From NCBI GenBank assembly GCA_029961685.1, contig JARWKL010000016.1, forward strand, positions 2,609,001-2,673,000: 64,000 nucleotides of DNA. The letters run 5' to 3'. Below the pieces are notes generated by a model, which saw nothing but the letters and a program-made list of their open reading frames with translations, was not told the origin of the DNA and made no database searches. This document shows positions 34,458-45,934 of the stretch, piece after piece; positions within the stretch are counted from its first letter, which is position 1; every line of letters begins with the position of its first letter. Source of the stretch: Aristolochia californica (lineage: Eukaryota > Streptophyta > Magnoliopsida > Piperales > Aristolochiaceae). The translations under genes and the position numbers were made by a program.

Positions 34458-34914
34458 TGTTAGGAAATTCACATTTCCTATTCTAATTTGGGTAACATAT
34501 TTATTATGCAATTATATTTTCTATTTTTAATGGAATGGGCTGAAATTAAGTGATCTAATTTTGTTAAGCCCATTAAGGAAAAGGGCCATAAATATGGGCC
34601 AATTGAGTAGATATCATAAAGAATTATGGGAACCCTATATAAGGAAACACAATATGGTTATGGTCTCCAAAGATACTAAATCACACACAGTTTCTCTTCT
34701 CCCCATCCAGAAGAGAGACGAAGGTCCCATTAAGGAATAAGGAGATTTAGTTGAGGAAGACCACAACACCAATCATCCATTCATATCATTCGTCAAAGAG
34801 ATTCTGCAACAAAAAGACGAAATTTCTGGAATGGATTCATGTATGTATTTAATCCTAATATTCTGGCAGATTGTAAATTCTGGACTAGGATTTACTATTA
34901 CGATTTTTCTATCA
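34458..34914 (+). repeat. 3' LTR of copia element 2
   Basis: TGTTAGG...TTCTATCA with CTATATAAGG near 34636 as a TATA box. Longer than the 5' LTR by about 20 bases net. Confidence 0.9.
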
Positions 34915-35207
34915 TTTTCGTCATGAAATTAACAGAATCAGGATCAGTCCCATGAACGGCATTGAGTATATGAAGAAACTTTGAGGAAGGTAAATGAAGG
35001 GTAGTTGGAGGTTTGAAGCAGGCAAAGTCTAAAAGGTAAACTGATCTGAGGTTTTGACGTGAAGTAGAGTAAAGTGACTAATATGATAACACATAAAATG
35101 TAAAACGATTGAACCAAATCAATAGGAAGAGCCCACAAAAGCTTAATGCCTTCCATGAGAGCTCCTTTCAACTACTCGGCGAAGCTGTGTTCATAAGACA
35201 TAGACAT
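34915..35207 (-). pseudogene. KCS-like: KCS pseudogene, 5' part
   Basis: The minus-strand reading starts at ATG 35207-35205 (MSMSYEHSFAE), meets TAG at 35174-35172, continues LKGALMEGIKLLWALPIDLV with a hydrophobic membrane segment, and shifts frame near 35045 into YLLDFACFKPPTTLHLP. It reaches NFMTKI at the copia target site. With one copy of the TTTTC duplication removed, the codons run on exactly into LARSGL of the 3' part, which matches the usual KCS ERSGLG region. TTTAAATA near 35276-35283 is a possible TATA box. Confidence 0.88.
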
Positions 35208-36774
35208 TAGAACCAGTATGGAAGAAGAAAAGACGAATTTGTTGAAGAGAGTGAAGAAATCCTCGTTCTTATGCTGTATTTAAAGATACGTCTAAACTAT
35301 ATTTCATTGCTAACAAATTGATATTTTTCGTTAAGTGGATTAATCTGCAGAGAAATCAATAAATAACCGAAAGAGACAATTAATGTTGAACCAATCGAGT
35401 TTTCAAACGAAAACATGAGCTTCTGGATTTATATAACCAACTTCTTAACGCATGAGTGAAAAGCTCGTTTCTTTTTTTCCATCTTAATGAGATTAGTCTC
35501 GTCTAATGAACGGCTCCTTTGATCAGTTTTCTTTTTTCTATTAGAAATTGAGTTCCTTTGATCGGTTTTCTTACCTTTAAACTCGAGATAATTGAAAATT
35601 TCCTGAAGTAAAGGGAAGCTCAATTTGCTATCATGTCCTCTTCAATTCGAATTTTTGCCTGAAGAGACTTGCACCCAATCATGTCTGATCGAACTGTTGT
35701 CTACCCAGTAACTTCACTCAGTCAAGTCTGGACATCTGATTGCCTGAGAAGATGTCATATCATGTCGTCTCAGATTATGAAATTATTAAGAAACTCAATG
35801 GAACAGCAAAGTCCCTTCAGCTATTTCGTTTCTATTCCCATCTTGACATCATCTGGTTGAACTGCAAATTTGTTCACAAATGACCCAGATGTAGCCATCT
35901 TATTATCATCTCGATGGAGAGACAAACACTCACATATTGATTCGGAAAATAACATCTTCTAGAACCAATTATTGAGGCGGAGGGAAAGGATTAAATTTAG
36001 TGGACTCTCAATCTTCGACATTTGGCCACCGACATCACTACCAGCTGGGAAGAAGTTCTTGATGAGTTCATGGCTATATCTACACTTAACGTAAAGACAC
36101 TTTTCAAAGACCAGGGTAGTTACCCTATTAGCATACATTCTCGTACTACATTTAATAGAATGAGTTGGAGGATTGGTTGGATGTTATACGTCTTGTCTGA
36201 TAAATTTAATGTTGGGTGCCCACAGAGACTCTTTTTGCGTACCCTCCATGACTGAGCTTCTACTACCATTGTTTTGTTACATCTAGGGCTTAAAGAAGTA
36301 TATTTTGTGAGTGCCATACACAATAACTTTCTAGTCAATGGAGTGATTAGATATAGGGTTAAGAACTTCATGATTTTTTAGACATGTTAGTAGTTTATTC
36401 TACATTGATTTGCATGAATGAAGCAAGTTAGCAGCTTGATCAATGATAAAAAAAGAACTAGAGAGAAAAAAGTGAGACACACTGGCTTGTCGTCTACCTC
36501 TTGACACTAATGAACTAGAGAGAAAAATTTTTAATTGAGGCATTTTTAATGGATTTTGATGAAACAAGAGGGAAAATGGTTGGATTCTAATTCTTTTTCA
36601 AATGAACTCTTTAATTCAAATTAAAACTCAAGATATTTAAAAAAACAGTGATTAACAATATGTCGTCTCGTCGATGAAAAACAAAATTCTTAACAATTTC
36701 TAAATGGTTTTTTTATGAAACAAGAGGCGAAATGTTCGTCGATGAAAAACAAAATTCTTAACAATTAATCTTGC
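35208..36774. other. intergenic, no gene recognised
   Basis: Upstream of the KCS pseudogene, and not matched in the A 5' flank. A 30-base phrase GTCGATGAAAAACAAAATTC occurs twice near 36672 and 36738. Short frames of 60-83 codons have no recognisable domain. Confidence 0.5.
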
Positions 36775-37085
36775 CTGATTATGAAGACCCAAACTCATCA
36801 CTTTGACCCCTTCATTGTCTAGGCTTTCTCTCTCATATTATTGATTGAATCTCTATGCCATGTCTCCATTTTTTAGTTAATCCAGCTTTATGGACTCCTC
36901 AGTGAAGGTGGAACTATGATAGACAAACATGTCAATGGTTGGATTGAACCATCAATAGATACCACTTTGAAGAGTAGGGTTTTGATGCCATGGAAGCCAG
37001 TCGTATCCTCAGATGAAGATGGACTCTAGAGAAGTTGGAAGGGTGAGATGGACCACGTGTGGGACCTCTTTGTTTCCTTTGAGAG
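36775..37085 (-). pseudogene. antisense CER1 exon 5 plus exon 6 relic
   Basis: On the minus strand the exon 5 second half is followed directly by exon 6. The sequence around GGAGACATGGCATAGAGATT joins the ACATGG of exon 5 to the CATGGCACAGAG of exon 6. Intron 5 and its borders are lost through a shared CATGG. Exon 6 ends CAG followed by GCAAG, a classic GC donor. Stops and indels occur throughout. The flank of CER1-A keeps only the exon 5 part (1906-2073). Confidence 0.82.
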
Positions 37086-37189
37086 GGGGGAAGATTTGGA
37101 AGACCCAGTTGGGGACAAGCTCGGATACAAGTGATGTATAATATAGGATCATATGCATCACAGCCATGGCATCCTACATAGAGGATGAT

Positions 37190-37370
37190 GTGGCTCTCCG
37201 ATGATGTGTCAGTTTAACGTGGCATAAAACTCTTCGGGTGCAGATGTTGCATACTGATGTGGCATCATATAATTGGTCAAAGTTTACATGTCACCTTTAA
37301 CTGTACACAAGTGCACTTGATCTGTCAAATTTGGGTATTTGTGAAAATAAATTAAAAAATTTGTTATTTG
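37190..37370. mobile_element. MULE-like terminal remnant (copy in C flank)
   Basis: Co-linear with 2150-2345, including GATGATGTGTCAG, GGTCAAAGTTTACATGTCACC and GGGTATTTGTGAAAATAAATT. No second terminus nearby. Confidence 0.5.
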
Positions 37371-38453
37371 TGTTATTATGTTAAAAAAATTGGATAATGT
37401 CCTAAAATATCTTATTCTATATGCCACTAACGTTACAGGGTCAGGGTCGGCAGTTATTGGCCAGCAGACAGCTATGGAGGACCATTAATGGTTATTTTGT
37501 GCAGGCAACGAGCAGTCTCGATCCTCTACCAAACCATTGTAATGGTAAAGGGACCTGTGCTCCCGCATGAAAGGACGGAAGCATAATGGTAAAACGACTC
37601 CTCGAAATGCACCATAAAGACAAGAAATAAATGCTGGATGTCCAGTGAATCGTCAAGCAGGTTTAAGGATGACAAAGAAAATGAAGCAAAAGAGATACTT
37701 ACAAGGGTTCCGTAGCAATGGAGGAATGGTGTATAGGTAGTGGTGATGCAGAGCTCTGTGAAGCCAGTAGTAGAGAAACTCTATGACGCAAAATGGACAA
37801 GATCATCCATCTGTTCTCCACATCGGTTAGTGAGATGTGCCTGGAGCATATTGATTAAGCGAGAAAGAGACCAAGTACGCTAGTCCCTTCAACTACAGGC
37901 TCATCTGCCGGTCTAATTGAGCTACGACATGATTCTTCATGAGCTACTCTGTCAACTGCATCAATGAACGAACTGCTTGGAGATTAAGGATAAATCTAAA
38001 GATGAAAAACGATCTCAATCATCTTCTGCAGGCTTTCAGTGTCTTTGCATTTACACGTTCAACCTCCAAATACTTATTGCTTTGTTTCTCGTCTTAGTGC
38101 GTATTCATAAAACATTTCTCCCATTTATAAAGTGAATACTCGATAATTGAATCCTCTTCATGGCTGGTGTCATAAAATTTATAACTTACGTGAAAAATAT
38201 TGTCAATTTGGCATCTAAAGATTTCGTGCTGAATTAAAATCTGAACAATCTCAGTTGGGATTCAAGGAAGAACATGGAGATTACAGTTCTCGGATGAACT
38301 CCAGAAAACGATTTATTTTTATTTTATTTTTTACCGACTGCATTCATTCATAGCATTTAAAAACAACTGGAAACTGCTAAAGAGTCGTGCGCAGACAATC
38401 TTCTACGGACAAGGAAGCATCATCAACGGTGGAAAAGGTATCCTGGGTTGTTC

Positions 38454-38460
38454 TATAAAT
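38454..38460 (+). promoter_or_regulatory. TATA box of CER1-C
   Basis: TATAAAT, 47 bases before the start codon, in the conserved context. Confidence 0.65.
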
Positions 38461-38506
38461 TGGAAATCACCCATGCAATGAGCAGCTCGGAGAGACCCAG
38501 ATAACA

Positions 38507-41284
38507 ATGGCAACCAAGCCTGGGCTGTTCACTGCATGGCCATGGCAGATGCTTGGAAGTTTCAAGGTATTACTACTTTCTAGTTTTCTCCTAAAACCAG
38601 TAGGATTGATGCTGATGATTTCTCTGTTTTGATATTGGTGTGGTTGAAGTACGTGGTTTTGGCTCCATGGGTTGCTAGTAGCATATACAGTTGGGTGACA
38701 AAGCCAGAAGAGGAGAGGGATCTGACCAACTTTCTCATCTTGCCAATCCTACTTTGGCGATGGGCGCATAACCAAATATGGATTAGTCTGTCTCGTTTCC
38801 AAACAGCTCGGAGCAAACACAAAATAGTTGATAAAGGCATTGAATTTGAGCAAGTAGACAGAGAAGAAAACTGGTTTGCTCTCTTTATCTCTCGCTTTTT
38901 CTCTTTATATCTCTGAACTAATTCTCTGACATTTGGACAAATACATGGCAGGGATGATCAAATACTACTGAACGGCCTTGTTTACTACACCTTTAATCAA
39001 TACGTTTCAGGCGCGTCTCACTTACCCATGTGGAGAACAGATGGGATGATTTTAACTATTTTGCTTCACATAGGTCCGGTGGAGTTTCTCTACTACTGGC
39101 TCCACAGAGCTCTCCACCACCATTACCTGTACTCACGATACCACTCCCACCACCATTCCTCCATTGTAACAGAACCCATAACATGTAAGAACCTTTCTCG
39201 TATCCTTTTCATCTTCTATCATTTTTATGTCCTGGCTTGCTGCCGACCAATGAATCATGGTAGTGAACAAACCCAATCTTAAGAGTGTCATTTCAAATTA
39301 CTTTTGATATCACTGTTTAATTAACTTTTTCAATACTGTTTGACATATGGCAGCTGTGATTCATCCATTCGCGGAAATCGTATCTTACTATATACTCTTC
39401 TCGATACCACAATTGGCGATGTTGTTCACTGGAACAAACTCACATCTGGCAACCATAATTTACCTGACATACATAGATTTCATGAATAATATGGGCCACT
39501 GTAATTTTGAACTTGTTCCCAACTGGGTCTTCAAATTCTTCCCTCCTCTCAAGTACTTGATGTATACTCCTTCGTGAGTCTCTTCACCCTTCTGCCTGTT
39601 TTATAAGTTTAAGAAATGAAAACATAGACAGAATTTTTCATTCAAGGATATAAGCAAACTGATGAATTTTCCTGACTAGGTTTCACTCTCTTCACCATAC
39701 CCAGTTCCGGACCAACTACTCCCTCTTCATGCCTTTGTACGATTACTTGTATGGTACAGTGGACAAGACAGTGGATTCTCTTCATAAGAACTCTCTCAAA
39801 GGAAACAAAGAGATCCCACAAGCGGTCCATCTCACCCATCCAACTTCCGTGGATTCCATCTATCACCTGAGGCTGGGACTGGCTTCGTTGGCATCGAAAC
39901 CCTACTCTTCAAAGTGGTATCTATCGATGATCCAACCGTTGACATGTTTGTCTGTCATATTTACCTGGATCTTTGGTTCCACCTTCACAGTGGAGTCCAT
40001 CAAATTGGATAAACTCAAAATGGAAACATGGGCTATACCAAGATTTAGCTTTCATGTAAGTAAGAGACATCTCCATCTACCATTTTGAATGAGCAGTCTC
40101 TCTCCTTCATTTTTTTCTTGTGTCCATTTGAAGGTGCTAGTATATATATTGGTTTGACTGTCTATGTTTTGCAGTATTATTTATCATGGCACAGAGATTC
40201 AATCAATAATATGATAGAGAAAGCCATACTGGAAGCAGACCGTGAAGGGGTCAAAGTGATGAGTTTGGGTCTTCTTAATCAGGCAACAATCATTCACCAT
40301 CCATCTCCCTGCCTCTCCCTACTGGCAAGTGCTCATTAGAAAAACTAAAATGATAAATCTGGATTCTTTTTTGTCTGCAGTCAGAGGAACTAAACGAAAA
40401 TGGCAAGCTCTATCTCCAAAAGCACCTAAAACTCAAAGTCAGATTAGTAGATGGGACAGCACTGGTAGCTGCAGTTGTTCTAAATGGCATTCCACAAGAT
40501 AGTGATAAAGTTATAATGAGAGGAGAGCTTTCAAAAGCTTGTCATGCCATAGTCCTAGGATTGTGCCAAAAAGGGATTAAGGTAAGTTGGTTGAACTCAC
40601 TCCCACAAACCATCAGTTAGAAGCTTTCAATGGTATAATTATGAATTACTTGAGATGTTACAGGTTTCCACGGTTTGTACATCTGAACACCAGCAACTGA
40701 AAAGACAATTACCGGCCAAGTTCTGGAGTAATTTGGTCCTTTCAGATAGCTATGATGCCAAAGTAATGTTAGCTATTCAGATTTTTAATAACTTGACAGT
40801 CCAAAGTGTTCATTTAATAGCAGACAGAAGATTGAAACTGATAGGACTACTTCTGCAGGTATGGTTGGTGGGAAATGGGCTGAATGATAAGGAACAAGAG
40901 AAAGCGCCCAAGGGTGCAAGCTTCATTCCCTTCTCACAATTCCCTGTAAAGAATTTGAGGAAGGACTGTTTCTACCAGACGAATCCAGCAATGAGGGTCC
41001 CCAAGAATCTTGAAAACATGCATGCCTGCGAGGTAAATTAACTCTTTCTACTTAACTGTGATAGTTTCAATAAATGTTTCTATAGTAAGTTTCTATATAA
41101 TATACAATTTACGAATGTTATGTGACAGAATTGGCTTCCTCGGAGGGTTATGAGTGCATGTCGTGTAGCAGGCATTGTTCATGCATTGGAGGGATGGGAT
41201 ACCCATGAGTGTGGTGAAGAACAGCTGCTGAATGCTGATAAAGTATGGAATGCTGCACTTCAGCATGGATTTCGTCCCCTCTGA
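38507..41284 (+). CDS. CER1-like: CER1-C: very-long-chain aldehyde decarbonylase (CER1 family), intact
   Basis: Ten exons: 38507-38566, 38650-38873, 38952-39184, 39354-39573, 39680-40055, 40175-40282, 40381-40581, 40664-40762, 40859-41032, 41129-41284, giving 616 residues; known plant CER1 proteins are about 620-630. The start MATKPGLFTAWPW matches the family N-terminus. The fatty acid hydroxylase domain has His clusters H146-X3-H150-H151, H159-X-H161-H162-H163 and H248-X2-H251-H252. The C-terminal WAX2 domain includes VRLVDGT, KGASFIPFSQFP and VAGIVHALEGW. It probably acts in the ER membrane in alkane synthesis for cuticular wax. Intron 6 has a GC donor. The intron 8 donor is AAA|GT instead of AAG|GT, and a one-base insertion makes that intron 96 bases, stop-free and in frame, so retention would add 32 residues. 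Confidence 0.93.
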
Positions 41285-41438
41285 TATCCTGGTTTCAATG
41301 TACTTCCAGTGAGGAATCAAAACTGCTAATAATGATGAAGAAGCTGTGTTTTATCCCTTAAAGTGAGCATGTTTTTGTAATCTTTAAGGGGTTTTCATAA
41401 TTAATGCCCATAGTTGGAAAGGGCTGTTAGGTTTTACA

Positions 41439-41760
41439 ATGGCTTCGATGACTTTCATGAATAATAATTTTTGTGAGACAGTTCAAATTAAAGCTCACCC
41501 AGCTTGGGATATGCAAATAGTAGAAGAAAAGAGGTCTGCAAATTTGTTCTATACTCAAGTAATTGATGGTCCTCAATCTGTTAGTCAAATTCTGACTTTA
41601 CATTTTCAAGCTAAAAGATTTAGAAAAGAAATTAAATCTTTAACATGATTCACAAGAAAAGTTTGAAGAAATTAGAAAATGTAATGGGAAAATATCTGAG
41701 TGTCAAAAACTTTTGCTTGTTTTCAAAAATATTTTATGGCTAAGAGATGAACATACTAGC
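41439..41760 (+). pseudogene. 112-codon ORF, spacer copy 3, broken
   Basis: Same start as the frames at 6562 and 21602. A 14-bp deletion near 41643 shifts the frame and stops it after 69 codons. The rest of the old frame is still recognisable to the WLRDEHTS-coding end. Confidence 0.6.
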
Positions 41761-41844
41761 TAGCCTTTGTGCACGGATTTTAAAGGTTTCAAGATGAAAA
41801 TGAATAAGAAAAATTCATCAAAAGGTTATCTGATCGGATGCCCT

Positions 41845-42175
41845 ATATGAAAATACTCTCAAAGGACACGAAGAGGCTCCACAATTGGTCTATCTCATCC
41901 ATCCAACTTCCCCGGAGTCCATCTATCATCTGAGGATGAGACTGGCTTCCTTGGCATCAATGCTTTCCTCTTCAAAGTGGTATTTGTTGATGATGCAACC
42001 ATAGACATGTTTCTCTGGATATTTACCTGGATCGTTGGTTCCACCTTAACGGTTTAGCATCTACCATCAAGTTGGGTAAACTAAAAATGGAGATATGGGC
42101 TCTCCCAAGATTTAGCTTTCACCTAAGTAAGAGACATTAGGATCTACCTTGCTGAATGAGGCGTATCTCCTTCTG
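41845..42175 (+). pseudogene. sense CER1 exon 5 relic downstream of CER1-C
   Basis: Third copy of the relic seen at 6980 and 22020, again ending in intron 5 with a CT in place of the GT donor. Confidence 0.85.
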
Positions 42176-42253
42176 AAATGGAGGTCACATGATTTTATTA
42201 TGTTTTTAGAAAGAGTGGGCCTTAAGATAATTTTGCTCATTGATGTTGAAATT

Positions 42254-43060
42254 TGTTAAAAGACACCCATGTGTGTAAGGGTGACATGGGTAGTAAATAA
42301 GGACAAATTTAATGGAGATGGCATAGAATTGTAATTAAATAAGTTGGTGTATGTCCTTTTTCCTTTTGAAGCGTATAGTCTTAAGGGTATTATAGTCATT
42401 GTGAACACCTTCTGCCTCTGCCAGCAGCATCGGAATGCCTCCTTGCTGCCTCTACCAGCAGCATCACCTAAAAAACCTCTATGCTGCCTCTACTAACAAC
42501 ATCACCGGAATGCCTCCCTGCTGCCTCTACCAGCAGCATCGGAACGCTTTCCTGTTGCCTCCACCAGTAGCAATAGACGCATCCCTATTTTGATGACAGC
42601 GTCGAGACCCGTGCCTATCTCTTCCGACGACAACACTGAAACCCGAGCCAGTCTCTTCTAGCAACAACTCCGAGTCCCGAACCTGCTCTATTTCGACAGC
42701 AACAGTGAAGCTTCACGCAGCGAGTTTCACGTTATTTCTCACAGTAGTACACAACCCTGCTGTTTCTCCCTACGTCAAGTCAAAGAGACCCTTCTCTGCA
42801 GCGTCGACTAAAGAGACCTTTCTCTGCAGTGCTGGCAATGATGTCGTCCTTCTCGAGCCTCTCTTTCTGCCGAGAGCTTCTGTCTTCTGGCAAGTCCCAA
42901 GCTGCTCTATTTTTCTAATAGCTGCTCGCCCTCTCTGTTTCTCAAGCCTCCTCTGTTCTTCTCCCGGCGCCGAGAGTCCCGAGCTTCCTCTGTTTTTCTC
43001 CCGGCGCCGAGAGTCTCAAGCTTCTTCCGAACGCTCTCGATGAGTCCCGAGACTTACCCT
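42254..43060 (+). repeat. LTR fragment plus left GCTGCC-rich arm, spacer copy 3
   Basis: LTR fragment 42254 to about 42410, tandem GCTGCC repeats to about 42580, then the C/T-rich stretch. Co-linear with 7399-8215. Confidence 0.6.
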
Positions 43061-43520
43061 TTTTTTCTGTTGTGTTTGTTAGTTTCAAAGAGTCAAAATC
43101 ATCTAAACTTTCATTGCTAAACGTATAGTAGTTAACAACAAATATGACTACTTATTATTCAGACCTTTTCCAGGAATTTAAAAAAAAATCCAGCTAAGAC
43201 ATTTGAAAATGAAAGATTAGGTTCATCACTAATTTCTAGTTTCATCCCTAACATGTACTAACAAAGCGCTATATTCGTCACTAAACATATTGTATTTAAC
43301 AACAGACTTTTGTTCGTAGTTAAATGTGCAGATTCTAGATTATGTGAAGTCAAAAATATCTATACAGAGTTTAATTTATTATATTATGAGTATTTATTAA
43401 TGATAGTTAGACATTTGAATTATAGTTTATACAATTTATTAATTACTATGTAAAGATTTTTAAATAGTCATTCCTTCAAACTATATTATATTTAATATTT
43501 TTAGTAAGCTTAAACATAGC

Positions 43521-43908
43521 GAAATCACTAAATATTTAATTTAAATATTAATGTAACAAAGTAACTTAAAATACATCTGTCGGTTGATCTTCAGACTTAA
43601 CAAATCAAAATCAAATTATCTTGGATTTTTAGGAAATCACTAAATATTTAATTTAAATATTAATGTACAAAATAACTTAAAATACATCTGTCAGTTGATC
43701 TTCAGACTTAACAAATCAAAATCAAATTATCTTGGATTTTTAGGAAATCACTAAATATTTAATTTAAATATTAATGTACAAAATAACTTAAAATACATCT
43801 GTCAGTTGATCTTCAGACTTAACAAATCAAAATCAAATTATCTTGGATTTTTAGGAAATCACTAAATATTTAATTTAAATATTAATGTAACAAAGTAACT
43901 TAAAATAA
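43521..43908 (+). repeat. 111-112 bp minisatellite, three full units plus partial
   Basis: Units 43521-43632, 43633-43743, 43744-43854 and a partial 43855-43908. Units 2 and 3 share a one-base loss (AATGTACAAAATAAC), showing that one was copied from the other. Confidence 0.92.
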
Positions 43909-43926
43909 TACTAATGTAATATAAAT

Positions 43927-44239
43927 TGTTAAAGAATAGTCCTATATGAATTAATGAATATAAATATCTTAGTTTTATTAGTTGGGAAAGAGGTTTTCTA
44001 ACGTAGCTAGTCATTTTGGGATGAGTTTTGGACCCAACTTCACATTAACAAGTACTTATACGAGGGTCTCCACCCAAATTATCCACATTTAGAGCTACAA
44101 AAGAGGGCCTACATATGAGGAAAAGTGCCAAAGTGTAGTCCTACATGGATTAGTGAATACAAAGATCTTGGGTTTATTAATTGGGAAAGAGGTTTCTCAA
44201 CTTAGTCATTTTGGGATGGGCCTTGGACCCAACCTCACA
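43927..44239 (+). mobile_element. TRIM-like element, 118-bp LTR family, copy 2
   Basis: Co-linear with 8962-9274 and the same length (313 bases). The primer site is degraded in the same way. Confidence 0.75.
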
Positions 44240-44753
44240 TAAGTAAAATTATTCATCTTTAATTTTTAGTGATATTACTTGTATAAAATTTGTGTTTATT
44301 TTATTATTAATTTATAATGTTTCATATTTAATATTTGGTATAACATTAATATTAAAATTTAATATTAATATAATATATTTAATCTATTACTAAAATTTAT
44401 TTAATAATTATTCAATATTAGATGCTTTATTAGTTTAGTTTTATAATATCAAACAGTATAATATTAATTTATTTTTCAGTATTCAATATTGCAACACAAT
44501 ATAATTTTTAATATTTAATGTTTTATTTTCATCACAAAGAAACTTAAATTAATATTAATTTATTAGAATTTAAATTATGTGTCACTAAAATAATATTATA
44601 GTCATTTTATATATGGAATATTGGAGTAGTTGTAATTACAATATGATTTTACATTTATAATAATTATTAACACAATTTTAATATTAAATTACATTATCAT
44701 AATATTTGCTAAAGTAACTTAATAGTAAACTATCATTACCACATTAATTAATT

Positions 44754-45147
44754 TGTTAAGCACCTAGCCAATACTACCCAAAAGATCGACATGTTAGGAA
44801 TGGAAGACATAGGTACTTAACCCCAGGACCAGAACATCACACCCACGCTCGCGAGAGCCGACGTCCACGGTAGCCCACTTGCGACGACCTACTCTAGCGA
44901 CAACCCATGGTGCGGGAACACACTCAGGTCGCCCCTTCCGCTTTTAGCGGTGGCCCATAGGTGCGGGAAGCACACTCTAGTCGCCCCTTCTGCTAGGTCG
45001 CCCCCTCCGCAGTCGCCCCCTCCGGGATTCAAACTCGCGATGTAGCGCTAACTTTGATACCAAATGTTAAGCACCTAGCCAATACTACCCAAAAGATTGG
45101 CCTGTCAAGAGCGGAAGACATAAGTACTTAACCCCTGGAGCATAACA
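44754..45147 (-). mobile_element. TRIM-like element, 83-bp LTR family, copy 2
   Basis: Same structure as 9789-10182. The primer-site complement reads ACTTTGATACCA here. It sits at the same site as copy 1, so it was duplicated with the unit. Confidence 0.85.
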
Positions 45148-45934
45148 TAATCACATAAAATCTAAGGAGATGAAAACAATTTAAACATTGAATAAAATAT
45201 TTAACTATTAACTATTTTAAAATAATCTTAAACATAGCGTTGAGCAGGGATGGGGCTAGGATCATGAGCGGCATAAATGTTCAAGCAAAGAGGCTCTCAA
45301 GTGGGGTGAGTTAAGATTACGGAAGGGAAGAGATCTGATTGACCATAGAGGTCAGCCCCTACAAGAGCTCAATAGATGTAAAAAGAGTTTGCCCTTGTGT
45401 GAGATTTGTAAAAGTAGAGTTGTCATAGGAGTCTTAAGTTAAGTAAGCGAGTCTAAGTAAGAGTTTTAAAAGAAGTGGTTTGAGATGTCCCCAAGCACCT
45501 GAATTTTTATTATAACAAATAAATACATATTATATTAATCCTTTAGAATTTTGCTGAAAAGAAAGCATTTTCAGAATTTTTTTACAAATGGATTGGATCA
45601 AGTTATGGATTCAAACCCATTTGAATGGAAAAGAGCAAAAAAGGATGTGAACCCCACTTACAAAAAGTTTTAGATTCAAAAATAGAGTTGAACCCTTCAT
45701 TGGATTTAATCCTATAAGGATGGAGTCTTCGAACCCAAGGACTATAAGAAACATGTAAAGAAGGATTCAAACCCAAGTGAGAGAGTGGGATGTTGAGTGG
45801 TGGAGTCTGGTTCACACGGCTCAAGTAGGTGGGCTCAAGGGACATGGTGGGTATTTTCCATTTGTTCTTAAATGGTGTTTGTTGCACTCAAAGAGAAATT
45901 AAAATCTCCCTCGTGATTTAATTTCTCTCCCTTG

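Larger units (their letters stand above)
28980..34914 (+). mobile_element. Ty1/copia element 2, complete with LTRs and TSD, inserted in KCS
   Basis: The 5' LTR (28980-29415) and 3' LTR (34458-34914) both start TGTTAGGAAATTCACATTT, and the element is flanked by the perfect 5-bp duplication TTTTC (28975-28979 and 34915-34919). A purine-rich GTGGGAGAT precedes the 3' LTR. The 5' LTR lacks about 40 bases present in the 3' LTR, and the two differ at many sites, so the insertion is old. The coding part has gag, partial integrase, RT and RNase H, but no zinc knuckle, protease or integrase N-terminus. Confidence 0.93.

Noticed and set aside
36775..37085. Processed retrocopy of CER1 (exon 5 and 6 joined)
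   Set aside because: The junction lies inside both exons at a shared CATGG and exon 6 is followed by intron 6 donor sequence (GCAAG), so a genomic deletion fits and reverse transcription does not.
40655..41041. 128-codon frame as a single exon of CER1-C
   Set aside because: It spans exons 8 and 9 plus intron 8; the join without the intron gives the family sequence (DAK|VWLVG). Kept only as a retention candidate.
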